This document shows, one piece after another, positions 11,570 through 21,185 of a stretch of 64,000 nt of DNA (position 1 is its first letter; every line of letters starts with the position of its first letter). A program made the position numbers and the translations under genes. The stretch comes from Orientallactaga sibirica (lineage: Eukaryota; Chordata; Mammalia; Rodentia; Dipodidae): the NCBI GenBank assembly GCA_036365145.1, contig JAEOAD010000240.1:744001-808000 (forward strand), given 5' to 3'. The notes beneath the pieces were generated by a model. That model searched no databases, was not told the origin of the DNA, and saw only the letters and a list, made by a program, of their open reading frames with translations.

Positions 11570-12112
11570 ACATGAGATAGTGAACACAGCCAAGAAGAGA
11601 TTTAATTCATTCTAATTTGAAGACTTTAATGTAATTACTCATATCACTGCCCTTTCCTATATTCCAAAGCCTCTATCATTCTAGATGGTGTACCACAGGA
11701 ACAAGAGTCCTCTTCTCACACTGAATATTTCCCCTGAGTTATTGCAGCTACCTTGGCTTCAAGTAGAATCCACAGGCCAGTGTTAAAAATCCACATCTTA
11801 GACAAAAATCTTACATTCTGATTAAAATATCAAAAGCTCCTGGGCTTCTCCATATGAGTTATTCCAAAAAACAAAATTTATCACCTCACCCCAAAAACCT
11901 CCTTTTCTCTTGCATTTTATGTTGTTGGGTTTTCTTTTTTACATTGCTACACATAAGGGAAGCACTTTCCATTTAACTGTCTCTCCAATCTGTCTTTTAC
12001 TGCAACTCACGTAACTCTGACACTTAACATGTTCCACCTGGGTTTCTGAAATGGCCTCCTAATGGTCTCAAACCTAATCCTAAACCAGAGGTGTTTTTCC
12101 AAAACATACTGG
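11570..12112. other. Intron sequence, nothing recognised
   Basis: Ordinary intron of AT-rich sequence between ROS1 exons w18 and w17. I see no repeat consensus or exon in it. Confidence 0.5.
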
Positions 12113-12245
12113 AAGTCTAGGTGGTGGCATACACCCACAAGCCCAACACTCAAAAGGTGAGGCAGGACGATCAATGTCAGCCTCTGCTACATAGTGATTT
12201 TGAGGCCAACATGGGCTATGTGAGACCTTTCTCAAGCAACCAAAA
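12113..12245 (+). mobile_element. B1-like SINE, degraded
   Basis: Shows the order ggtggtggcatacacccaca, aggtgaggcaggacgatcaa and ctatgtgagacctttctcaa. Confidence 0.7.
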
Positions 12246-12619
12246 ATAACCTAAAAGTAAAAACACATGCACACACAATTATATACATGACTATGTTAAC
12301 GGCCACTAAATTTCTTTAATGATTTGTTATTGGCTTCCAGATTGACATTTGACTCTTTAGCTCAATGAAGGTCAGGATCAACTTAGCTTTACCACATTGC
12401 TGCTTTTCATTTCACCTTCACCCCCACCTCCATTCTAGATTACCCTCTTTATGGTTGTTTCCATTGTTGGTTCTGCTGTCTCCATCTGTGCTTGGCTCAT
12501 CTTCTTTGTACAAAAGTTTTTTTCCTTTATACCACAACCATCACTTCCACCTGGACTTATGACGGTCATCCTCTGTAATTCCACTATTTCCTGTTTTCAG
12601 CATAACTCTGTCTTCCATA

Positions 12620-12830
12620 TTAACTAATATTTAATGAATGGCTACCACATGCCAGATATTGTGCTATGTGCTTTGATTTATCATGTTTGAACCATAGGAA
12701 CCCTAGATGAGATACTGTGTAACCAAAGAGGATAAATAACTTGCTCTTGGTCTCAGCTCTAATACATGGTAGAGCCAGAAATAAATTTGAGGTAGTCAGA
12801 TTCCAAAATTACCATTCAACACTGCCTTCC
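12620..12830 (+). repeat. MIR-like ancient SINE
   Basis: Contains tggctaccacatgccagata and ttgtgctatgtgctttgatt, then gataaataacttgctcttgg and ggtagagccagaaataaatt. These are MIR core and flank landmarks. Confidence 0.75.
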
Positions 12831-12894
12831 TCATGCTAGAATAATACTAGACCAGCTTTGTTAAGAGCAAAGCCTGAAATTTTTACCTCTTGCT

Positions 12895-13480
12895 ATAATT
12901 TGGATTGTGAATATCCATCCCCCCATAGGCTCATGTATCAAAAGCCAGGCCCTGTTTGTGTTGCTGTTGGAAAGTGGTGAGTCTATAGGAGGTAGTCCCT
13001 TGTGAGAAGACTATAGGTCATTAAGAGTGGAAGTGTGGAGTCTTGGTCTCTTTCTGCTTTTCCCTCTTGGCTATAAGGTGTGAGGTTTTGCTTCATCATG
13101 GTCCATTCTCTACTCAGCAGTGAAAACAGTGGATGAATATTCCTCACCTGCCCAAAGACTGATGCTCAAAATGCCCAACTGCTCTATAACAGGGACAAAA
13201 GACTGTAGGAAAAACTAAACCTCCAAAACTGCCCTTATCTAAATGCCAAACAAATATTTTCTCTGTATAAATTATTCTCTCAGGCATTTGTCCTTGTAAA
13301 AGATTTGTGTGTCTGTATGACCTCAGGAGCAAATAGAATGGAAGAGCCAAAGGAACACACTACCTCAAACCCAGAAATTGGCCTTGTAACTTTGCAAATT
13401 AATTAACATCTGAATGGAGAGAGGGAGGGGATATGATGGAGAGTGGAGTTCTAAAGGGAGGGGAGGAAAAATACGCACCT
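12895..13480 (+). mobile_element. MaLR (MT-like) LTR plus L1 3'-end-like tail
   Basis: It starts taatttggattgtgaatatc with a following ccccccataggctcatgtat, as in MaLR LTRs. It carries ttggtctctttctgcttttc and a segment with caggcatttgtccttgtaaa. At 13405-13480 it passes into a purine-rich stretch like the L1 3'UTR family. Confidence 0.6.
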
Positions 13481-13499
13481 TTGGTTTTTTTTTTTTTTT

Positions 13500-13735
13500 T
13501 TGAGAGTGGAAGTGGGTCTCTCTTTCTGCTTTTCCCTCTTGGCTATAAGGTGTGAGGCTATCATGGTGATTTCACTCTGTAGTCTCAGCCACAGGGTGGC
13601 CAAAAGTCCCCAAACAAATACCTGTGTAAATTATTTCTCAGGCATTTGTCCTTGTAAAAGATTTGCTGGGATGACCTCAGGCAAACATAGGCCTCAAACA
13701 CTTTGCAAATTAATTAATCCTGAATGGTGTCTTTA
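13500..13735 (+). repeat. Second, deleted copy of the 13.0-13.4 kb sequence
   Basis: Several blocks repeat in the same order and orientation: tgagagtggaagtgggtctc, tcaggcatttgtccttgtaa and ctttgcaaattaattaatcc. The spacers between blocks are shorter than in the upstream copy. Confidence 0.7.
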
Positions 13736-13798
13736 TGTTTTGAGGGTTACAGGTTTAGCAGGGTGGCAGTCCTCCTATTCAATCATCCTAATTACAGG

Positions 13799-13935
13799 TT
13801 TTTTTTTTTTTTTTTTTTTTTGGTTTTCAAGGTAGTCTTGCAGTCTCAGGGTGGCCTCAAACTCTCAGCAATCCTCCTACCTCTGCTTACCGAGTGCTGG
13901 GATTAAAGGTGTGTGCCACCACTGACCGCCCAGCA
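13799..13935 (-). mobile_element. B1 SINE
   Basis: Poly-T followed by reverse B1, with an internal deletion in the central part. Confidence 0.88.
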
Positions 13936-14017
13936 ATCATCCTAATCTTGATGACTCAACCATTGGCCCATCATTGAATTACATCCTTCATTTCAAACTA
14001 ATTACAAAAGGAACTAC

Positions 14018-14220
14018 CTTGGAGCTGGAACGATTGTGCAAATTCAGAAGGAAGAGTGAGTCTCCTCCAGCAAAATATCCCATTTCATTATCAGCTGTGT
14101 ACCCTATGGCAGTGATGTCTCCTTGTGCTGAAAACGTCCACATGACTTGATTTTGATCCATATCCAGAAGCAAAATCTTGTTGCCAAAAAGAGTTAGGAG
14201 ATAAGGAAATGGACTGATCT
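14018..14220 (-). CDS. ROS1: ROS1 exon w17: start of propeller 3
   Basis: 203 nt; acceptor CCATGTGCAG|AGATCA, donor CTCCAAG|GTAGTT. It reads EISPFPYLLTLFGNKILLLD, MDQNQVMWTFSAQGDITAIG and YTADNEMGYFAGGDSLFLLN, then HNRSSSK. It is the opening of the third YWTD-type propeller and includes an NRS sequon. Confidence 0.96.
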
Positions 14221-14416
14221 CTGCACATGGAACAAGTAGATAGCAGGTATGAGAAAACTGGCTTTTTATGAGGAAAGTCTCCCAAATCAGCAATAGGTAG
14301 TTTTGAAATCCATGGTCTCCTTTGGGTTCTAATACATCACTCTCCATGAAGATACTTAAGCCAGAAGACCCTGGATTTCTTCAAATATATTGTGATAAGA
14401 GAAAAAAATGCTTGTC

Positions 14417-14622
14417 TTACTTAACTCAAACTTGAGCTCAGAGATGCCTAAATATACAAATAAAAAGATATATTTTCAAATTGCCATTAATGAATTTAAG
14501 ATAACGAATACCTGATGTTTTACTTAACTCAAACTTGAGCTCAGAGATGCCTAAATATACAAATAAAAAGATACATTTTCAAATTGCCATTAATGAATTT
14601 AAGATAGTGAATACCTGATGTT
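14417..14622. repeat. 103-bp tandem duplication that copies a ROS1 splice donor
   Basis: Unit one is about 14417-14519 and unit two about 14520-14622. They differ at only about three positions (tata/taca, taacg/tagtg). The copied sequence includes the w16 donor and the last bases of the exon; the copied exon end starts at 14512. A few bases of microhomology (ttta) mark the joint. Confidence 0.95.
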
Positions 14623-14678
14623 TTAGACATCACTATGTTAGAAAATGGTCCTGGTCCTTTAGATGTGAAGACTCTAAC
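14615..14678 (-). CDS. ROS1: ROS1 exon w16: last strand of FN3-4
   Basis: 64 nt; acceptor TATTCTTAG|GTTAGA, donor ACATCAG|GTATTCA. It reads VRVFTSKGPGPFSNIVMSKT, the final FN3 strand, then one base of a Glu codon. The donor and the last few exon bases are copied in the 103-bp tandem duplication just downstream (14417-14622). A second identical CAG|GTATTC donor therefore lies 103 bp further on. Only the proximal donor keeps the frame; using the distal one would add an in-frame TGA. Confidence 0.93.
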
Positions 14679-14902
14679 CTAAGAATAGGAAAAAGGAAAA
14701 CAAACCAGAAAAGCATTCAACAGTATTATCAGAAGCAATGAATTCTGAGATATGCAGTGCCTCATTTCATTCCCAATGCAATTATAAATAATTTCATATA
14801 GTTGTTTACAGATAAGTATATTGCAATAAATCACTAAGTGTAAAAATAATGCCCTATGCTCAAGTTGTGGGTTTTTCTTCATCCTAGAAAATTAAAAAGC
14901 AA

Positions 14903-15048
14903 TGTCAGGCATGGTGTTCATGCCTATCTCCCAGCACTTGGGAAGCTGAGGTAGGAGAATTTCCTCACTGTGTGTTTGAGGCCAGGCTGGGCCACAGAAT
15001 GAATTCCAGGTCAGCCTCGGATAAAATGAGATTTCACCTAAAAAAAAT
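14903..15048 (+). mobile_element. B1 SINE
   Basis: It begins tgtcaggcatggtgttcatg and ends ctaaaaaaaatt. Confidence 0.88.
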
Positions 15049-15053
15049 TATAT

Positions 15054-15262
15054 ACTGGCTGGAAAGATGACTTAGCAATTAAGGTGCCTGCCTGCAAATC
15101 CAAAGGATCCAGGTTTGATTCCACAGTACCCACATAAGTACCACACAGTACCACAGCACCACACAAGGTGGTGCATGCATCTAGAGTTCATTTGCAGTGG
15201 CTAGAGGCCCTGAAATGCCCAGTCTCCCCACCCCATCAAATAAATAAAATACATTTTTTTAA
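15054..15262 (+). mobile_element. tRNA-derived SINE (short type)
   Basis: It begins ggctggaaagatgacttagc and ends tcaaataaataaaatac. An internal tandem repeat of accacacagtaccacag type expands the middle. Confidence 0.88.
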
Positions 15263-15559
15263 TTTCACAAATAAGACACAAATCTCTGTTGCAAAAACAA
15301 AGAAAGCCTGGGGATTAAGGTATAGTATAGGTCTGCTAGGTGTGTTAATTAACTTGATTGTGATAATCTGCATACATCTGTAAACTTTCCTTTTTATTGC
15401 ACAATGTTAAATACTAACAGAAGTTTTATTTTAATTTTTAGGTACATTTTATTCTGTAATAAATTATTTTTACTTCCAAACTTTGTTTATACACATATGA
15501 TAGCCTAGAAAGAATAGATAGAAAGTGACTGATTCTCCTTATTCTCATGCAGACATGCA

Positions 15560-15768
15560 GACTGAAGGGATGTTAGTGGTTAAGGTGCTTGCCTATGAAG
15601 CCTAAGGACCCAGGTTTGATTCCCTAGTATCCATGTAAGCCAGATGCACAAGGTGGCACATGCGATTGGAGTTCATTTGCAATGGCTAGAGGCCCTGGCG
15701 TGCCCATTCTCGCCCTCCTTCCCTCCCTCCCTCTCTGTGTGTCTCTCTCTCCCTCATTTAAAAAAAGG
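15560..15768 (+). mobile_element. tRNA-derived SINE (short type)
   Basis: Contains gttagtggttaaggtgcttg and aatggctagaggccctggcg, followed by a CT-rich tail. Confidence 0.88.
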
Positions 15769-15827
15769 AATATTGACATGCATAATGATATCTTCGATAT
15801 ATAGTAACAGAGTGAGAATTCTTAACT

Positions 15828-15969
15828 TTTTTTTTTTTTTTTTTTTTTTTTTTGGTTTTTGAGGCAGGGTTTCACTCTGGTCCAGGCTGACCTGGAATTA
15901 ACTATGTAGTCTCAGGGTGGCCTTGAACTCACAGCGATCCTCCTACCTCTGCCTCCCAAGTGATGGGAA
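15828..15969 (-). mobile_element. B1 SINE
   Basis: Poly-T then reverse B1. Its left end (caagtgatggg on the + strand) lies 67 bp from ROS1 exon w15. Confidence 0.9.
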
Positions 15970-16036
15970 CTTTTTTTTTAAATTAATTTTCTGCTGCACT
16001 GTTAAGACTTCCATATCCCACCTTTCTCTCTCATAC

Positions 16037-16299
16037 CTGGAAGGACACAGTATACCCAGGACTCATGCCCTTGAGCTGAAAAGACATCACTGAGGAAGTG
16101 ATATTGACAGAAATCCAGTCTTGCAAGGTTTTGTTTGTGTCACTTTGTTTGGATATATGATAGAAAATCTCAAATCTCGTCAGCATTCCATTTTCATGTT
16201 TAGGTTTACTCCACCTAAACTCCACCACAATTTCATTGTTTGTGAGATATTTTCCACTCGGTAATACAAATATTCTAGGGTTCTCTGGTGCTGATGGAA
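16037..16299 (-). CDS. ROS1: ROS1 exon w15: FN3-4
   Basis: 263 nt; acceptor CTTTTCAG|TTCCAT, donor TTCCAG|GTATGAG. It reads VPSAPENPRIFVLPSGKYLT, EIVVEFRWSKPKHENGMLTR and VMSFQLKGMSPGYTVSFQ. FRWSKP and the Tyr-containing GYTVSFQ strand are FN3 hallmarks, and there are NKT and NIT sequons. It ends on a codon boundary. Confidence 0.96.
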
Positions 16300-17073
16300 C
16301 TGAAAAGCAGAGGCATAGACAGGGATGGAAGTAATATAACTAGCTTTTACCACTCATAATTAAAATGTGGGCATTTTAGCAAAATGCATCTCTCATTCCA
16401 GACAAATGAAGTATATTGCTTTTGTTCTTAAAGTTGTATATGAAAGAATAATCCATAGATTTCTTCAGGAACCCATCCTAGTATTTCAGCAAGTCTTAAT
16501 GACTTCCTTGTATCTAATTCAAAGCCCTGTTGCTTCTATTCAAATCCTGTGCCCTGGATGAATAGATAGTGACTGCTTCTCCTTATTCTCATCCTGACAG
16601 AGTGGTTTGATTCAAGGTCAAAATGTCAGTTATCAGGAGGGGAGATAATAATTATGAACACTCTTCATCCAGTTTTAGGGGGAGGGTAAAATATAGCATG
16701 TTAGGGATCTGAGCCCTCTCATTGTAATCTGCCCTAGGAGGCAAGAAGTGGTAGAGGTAGTAATATTCTGAGGTATGGTTTGGTCAGTCCCAGTTATGCT
16801 CAGGCCAGGCCAAGCAATTCAGTTTTTTAGGCCTTTAGTCAAGAGAAATTCCTCTGCCTGATTTCTAACTCATGTTACTTTACTTGTCCCTCTTCTAAGC
16901 TGGAACTCCTCCACAAGGTCTCCACACCTTCCCTTATTTCAGTCTCTCTCTTTTTTTTAATGGTCTCACTCACACCCTTATTCAATAAACCACAGAGCTG
17001 TGTTTGGATCAATAGACATGGTCTTTCTGATGCATGCTAAGTAGATGGTAAATGTCTAATAAAAGTGTAATAC
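16300..17073. other. Intron sequence, nothing recognised
   Basis: Intron upstream of exon w15 in the gene's direction. No convincing repeat, exon or RNA gene. Confidence 0.5.
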
Positions 17074-17327
17074 TTGGGCTGGAGAGATGGCTTAGCGGCT
17101 AAGGCGCCTGCCTGCTAAGCCTAAGAACGCTGGTTCCAATGTCCAGCGGTTCCAATCTCCAGGTCCCACGTTTAGCCAGATACAAAGTGACACAAGGGTG
17201 CAATGCCGCACTTGCCCACAAGGGGGTGCACACATCTGGATTTCGTTCACAGCAGCTGAGAGACTGCTGGCGCTCCCATCTCTGTCTCCCTCTCCCTCTC
17301 TGTCTATCTCTCTCTCCAAAAATAAAG
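17074..17327 (+). mobile_element. tRNA-derived SINE (long type), young-looking
   Basis: Starts gggctggagagatggcttag. Full length with the long-type block (tgcaatgccgcacttgccca) and a CT-rich tail. It retains several CpG sites. Confidence 0.93.
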
Positions 17328-17823
17328 TGTAATACTTATAGGTATATCTTGGAACACTTTAAGGCAATATATGCATGATACAAATTTGAGAATAAGGCTC
17401 ATGTTCTTTGGAAATATATATCCCAAAAGCATAAATTTTATGCATTAGTTAATGTACAGAGCAATGTGTTACCATCTTTGTCATACCTGCCTTTCATGAA
17501 ATTGTTGCTACTCTTCAATGCCCACTTAGCTGATGAAAGTTCTCAGACTGTTTGAAACATGTTTGTCACATCCCAAATAGCACTACAATTGACTGAAGCA
17601 GTCCTTAAGAAGTCTTCTAAATATTATTGTTTTTAGATTTATTTTAATAATGCTATTTTTGTTTTATTTTAATAATGTTTTTCTAATATATAAGAAATAA
17701 TTGAAATGAGATTAAATCTGAACCTTACATAAACCTGAAATTTACCTTTAAATATTACAATCATGGAAAATTCTCCTTTTTTAGAGAGAAAGAGAAAGAG
17801 GGAGATTATTTTAACCCTGGTAC
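17328..17823. other. Intron sequence, nothing recognised
   Basis: AT-rich intron between exons w15 and w14 with no identified element. Confidence 0.5.
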
Positions 17824-17968
17824 CTGATTCAGGTGCTCGAAGTGATAGGGACGTTTTAGGGCCCTTTCCCCAGTAGGTATAAGGAGTGACAGAAAGATTA
17901 AATAAGACATAGGGCTCCAGCCCTTCCACAGTAAATACAGGTAAAGGCTGTTGTTCATTTGCCAGGGA
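17824..17968 (-). CDS. ROS1: ROS1 exon w14: second half of FN3-3
   Basis: 145 nt; acceptor TATGTTTTAG|TCCCTG, donor GAATCAG|GTACCA. It reads SLANEQQPLPVFTVEGLEPY and NLSVTPYTYWGKGPKTSLSL. It carries the FN3 F/G strands (the FNLSVTPYT region) and an NLS sequon. It ends one base into a Val codon. Confidence 0.95.
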
Positions 17969-18290
17969 CTAAAACATAAGCACAAAACATCATTTTAGGG
18001 AAAACATTAGAAACCTCTTCATTCATAATTAACTGAAATGTCCAAAATTTTGTTCACTTATAAAGTGGAAGTTTTGATAATTTCAGTGTAATCATAGTAG
18101 AGATAGACCAATTAAAGTGTATGCAACAAAGCAGTTAGACTTGCTATATCCAAGTGTTCTCAGGAATAACCTCAGTAATCAGATGCTATGAAGACAACAA
18201 AATAGATGGATTTGACTAATGAACAAAGTACAATTCATTATATACAGGCTGATAAAGATGTTCTGTTTTAGAAATAGTAGTTGAATATAC

Positions 18291-18451
18291 CTTAGAATGA
18301 GTACTAAATTCCACACTGTATAAAACTATACCCCAGTCCACTTCAGAGGGAGCATTCCATAGGATTTGAAAACTTGAAGCTTGTCCTTCAATCCTAAAAG
18401 AAGACTCTTGAACAGAATCAGGAATGACCTTAAGAGTAGAGGAAAAGTTCC
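18291..18451 (-). CDS. ROS1: ROS1 exon w13: first half of FN3-3
   Basis: 161 nt; acceptor ATTTCCTAG|GGAACT, donor TCTAAG|GTATAT. It reads NFSSTLKVIPDSVQESSFRI then SFQILWNAPSEVDWGIVLYS and VEFSTHSK. ILWNAP with the following LYSVEF is the FN3 B/C strand pattern. It ends on a codon boundary. Confidence 0.95.
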
Positions 18452-18540
18452 CTAGGAAATGTAACAAAAAGAAAGAAAAAGAAGGAAGATAAGCAGAGAC
18501 AATGAAAAAGCAACAGAAATTACTAATAATTAGAGCTGAA

Positions 18541-18686
18541 GTTGGGTGTGGTAGCACAACCTATAATCCTAACACTTGGGAAGGAGAGTCAGGAAGATCA
18601 GGAGGTTAAAGAACAGTCTCAGCTACAAAACACATTCTAGGCAAGTCTGGGCTACAGGAGACCTCATCTCAGAAAAACAAAAACAA
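18541..18686 (+). mobile_element. B1-like SINE
   Basis: It begins gttgggtgtggtagcacaac and ends ctcagaaaaacaaaaacaac, directly followed by 5S-like sequence. Confidence 0.8.
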
Positions 18687-18764
18687 CCTACAACCATACA
18701 TCCTGAACGTGTCTGATCTTGGAAGCTAAGCAGGCTTGGGCCTGATTATGCTTGGATGAGAGAA
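18687..18764 (+). pseudogene. 5S rRNA-derived retrocopy, truncated
   Basis: The sequence ctacaaccatacatcctgaa is followed by ctgatcttggaagctaagca and ggcctgattatgcttggatg. These are the order and wording of the first two thirds of vertebrate 5S rRNA, with about a dozen bases missing after the first helix. The 3' third is absent and an A-rich tail (aaaacaaaacaaaac) follows. It is a decayed retrocopy fused to a B1 tail and not a functional 5S gene. Confidence 0.85.
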
Positions 18765-18845
18765 AAACAAAACAAAACAAAAAAGTAAATAAATAATTTA
18801 AAACAAGTCCAAATTTTCTTTTCCTTTAAAAAATCTTGAAAATAC

Positions 18846-19011
18846 CATTTTTTGTTGTTTGTGTTTTGTTTTTCGAGGTGGGGGTCTCACTATGAGCCAG
18901 GCTGACATAGAATTCACTATGTAGTCTCAGGGTGTTCTTGAACCCATGGTGATTCTCCTACCTCTGCCTCCCGAGTGCTGGGATGAAAGGCGTGTGCCAC
19001 CACACCTGGCA
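18846..19011 (-). mobile_element. B1 SINE
   Basis: Reverse B1 with a tttgttgtttgtgttttg tail on the left and gaaaggcgtgtgccaccaca at the right. Confidence 0.92.
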
Positions 19012-19127
19012 AAAATAATCTTTTTACAAAAACTTTTCAAGCTGTAAATTTGGGTTTATATTGAAGTTTTTGCAAACAAGACAAGAAGAGCCTTCTAATA
19101 TTTTTCTTCTTTCAACATAATTTTTTA

Positions 19128-19319
19128 AATATTTTGTTTTCATTTATTTATTTACTTTAGAGACAGAGATGAATAAGGGGAGAGAGAGAATGGGTGCACA
19201 AATGAACTCCAGACACATGTGCCACCATATGCATCTGGCTTATGTGGGTCCTGGAGAATCAAACCTGGGTCTTTGGCTTTACAGGCAAGCACTTAACCGC
19301 TAAGCCATCTCTCCAGCCC
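19128..19319 (-). mobile_element. tRNA-derived SINE (short type)
   Basis: Reverse orientation: ccgctaagccatctctccag at the right end, A/T-rich tail at the left. Confidence 0.92.
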
Positions 19320-19327
19320 TTCAACAT

Positions 19328-19488
19328 AATTTTTTTGTTTTTGTTTTTTTCGAGGTAGGGTCTCACTCTAACCCAGGCTGATCTGGAATTCATTATGTAG
19401 TCTCAGGGTGGCCTCGAGCTCACAGTGATCCTCTTACCTCTGCCTCCCGAGTGCTGGGATTAAAGGCATGCGCCACCACACTCGGCAC
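19328..19488 (-). mobile_element. B1 SINE
   Basis: The reverse B1 is flanked by ttcaacataatttttt on the left and ctcaacataatttttaa on the right, a likely target-site duplication of about 14-15 bp. Confidence 0.92.
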
Positions 19489-19578
19489 CTCAACATAATT
19501 TTTAAGAAAAAAAATCAATATAATATTTGTTTAACAGAAGGGGAAAGGTAAATAGGCATAAATAAAATATTGTATCTA

Positions 19579-19762
19579 GGGGCTGGATAGCTGGATTAGT
19601 AGTTAAGGTGCTTGCTGGCAAAGCCTAAGGACCCAGGTTCCATTCCCCAGTACCCACATAAGCCAGATACACAAAGTGGCGTATGCATCTGGAGTCGGTT
19701 TGCAGTGGCTGGAGGCCTTGTTATGCCCATTCTTTCTATCTGCCTTTATGTCTCTCAAATAT
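19579..19762 (+). mobile_element. tRNA-derived SINE (short type)
   Basis: It begins ggggctggatagctggatta and contains gtggctggaggccttgttat; the tail passes into an (AT)n run. It ends about 38 bp from the donor of ROS1 exon w12. Confidence 0.88.
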
Positions 19763-19799
19763 ATATATACATATATATATTCTTTAAAAGAAATTATAC

Positions 19800-20017
19800 C
19801 TGGTAGAGGCTTGAGAGATCTTTGAATAATTGTGAATTGATTAAATCTGGCTGGTTCTGAAACAGATACGCTGCTTCTCTGACCTATTTCCTGAGCTGTG
19901 ATGATCCTAAAGCCATTAATCCAGAAGAGCCGACCACTGTAGTATATCAGTGCATTTTGAGAAATTTCGGAAGTGCTCCAGGCTGCAAATTCTGTGATAG
20001 TAACATCCACAGTGCTG
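19800..20017 (-). CDS. ROS1: ROS1 exon w12: end of propeller 2
   Basis: 218 nt with the first acceptor, or 215 nt (end at 20014) with the second AG of a TAGCAG tandem acceptor; the donor is CTACCAG|GTATAA. It reads STVDVTITEFAAWSTSEISQ, IYYSGRLFWINGFRIITAQE and FNQFTIIQRSLKPLPG. GRLFWINGFRI is a propeller blade motif. The human protein, as I recall it, has one Ser at the start, which would fit the shorter form. Confidence 0.95.
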
Positions 20018-20289
20018 CTAAAATAATAACAATAATTAGTGTGTGAATTTGGAATGGGAGAGTGTTGGTAGATACAAGTATTCATGAAACTGTACATTAA
20101 TAAATATGTGTTTGTCTGTGTACATAAAAAGAAAGTAAAAATACTTTGCCACAGTATTTCAGTATTTTTATTTTCATATTAAATTGATTTTTAATATTTT
20201 CCTTAAATTACAAAAAACACAAATTTTCTTATTAGCATGGAATTGCAATTACAAGTCTATACACAAGTTGCAGCTTTTAACAAATACAT

Positions 20290-20333
20290 GTGAGTGAGGA
20301 GATGGCTAAGCAGTTAAAGGTGCTTGCCTTGTG
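20290..20333 (+). repeat. SINE 5' fragment
   Basis: Only the head of a tRNA-derived SINE (gatggctaagcagttaaagg) is present. Confidence 0.65.
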
Positions 20334-20714
20334 ATTTTGGCAATATGCTAACTCAAAATTACAGTGTGAATTCTTACTACTTCATCAGCACAGAGTTCAC
20401 ACTTTTGGCTTATTCCATGTGCTCCTTCAATACTTGCAGTAGCAGGAGAAAACAAAAGACTCAAAGCAAGGTACTTACAGGATTTAGCAACATGATTACC
20501 ATCCAGAAATGGAACCAGGATACAAAAGGCTCAAAGACAGCTCATAGATGTAAAGCAGCAGGGCTATGAGGTCAACCAAAGACAGTGCAGTAACAAACAC
20601 TGGATATGGCCAGAGTAAGGATTCTGATATAAGTAATGTAAGAGAAAAGAGAAGAGGGGTGGTAAGGGCATGTAAGTGGAGAGAAGAGAGAAGAGAAGAT
20701 AATTAATTATATGT

Positions 20715-20992
20715 ATAGCAGTTTGTTTCTCATTGCTAAGACAAAATACCTCAACAGAAGGAGTTTATGGAAGGAAAGGGTTTATTTAAGCTTACAATTT
20801 TGAAGTAAGTTTCTTTCACAGTGAGGAAAGCATGCAGGAACAGACAGCTGGCATCACCTCTTCATAAAAACAGGGAGGAAGTAGAAAAACTCAAAAGCAC
20901 CAAGTTCCACAAATTTCCCAACCAGTGCCACCAACAGGATTAAGTACTCAAATACATGAATCTATGGGGGACATTTCACACTCAAAAATATC
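20715..20992 (-). mobile_element. MaLR-type LTR
   Basis: Reverse orientation. The aagggtttatttaagcttac block corresponds to the AATAAA region of the LTR family and tctatgggggacatttcaca to its 5' end. Confidence 0.7.
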
Positions 20993-21185
20993 CAAGGGAT
21001 TTGGAGAGGGGGAAGACACCCTAAGACCAAAGAATTTATTCATGAGTATTTACCTAGGATTGACAGGATCAACTTTTCCTGAGTGTGGTGGTCATAAGAA
21101 CTTCAGTACATAAAGACATAAAATAGCTTTATTAATAGTGTGTTGTAAACTCTGACACTGACTGGGATGGGCATCCTTCTAATCC

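Noticed and set aside
13988..14347. Minus-strand frame of 119 codons read as one coding unit
   Set aside because: It is ROS1 exon w17 (14018-14220) plus intron on both sides; the ends of the frame are not coding.
18687..18764. A functional 5S rRNA gene
   Set aside because: The 3' third is missing, a central segment is deleted, and it has an A-tail without a T-run terminator; it is a retrocopy.
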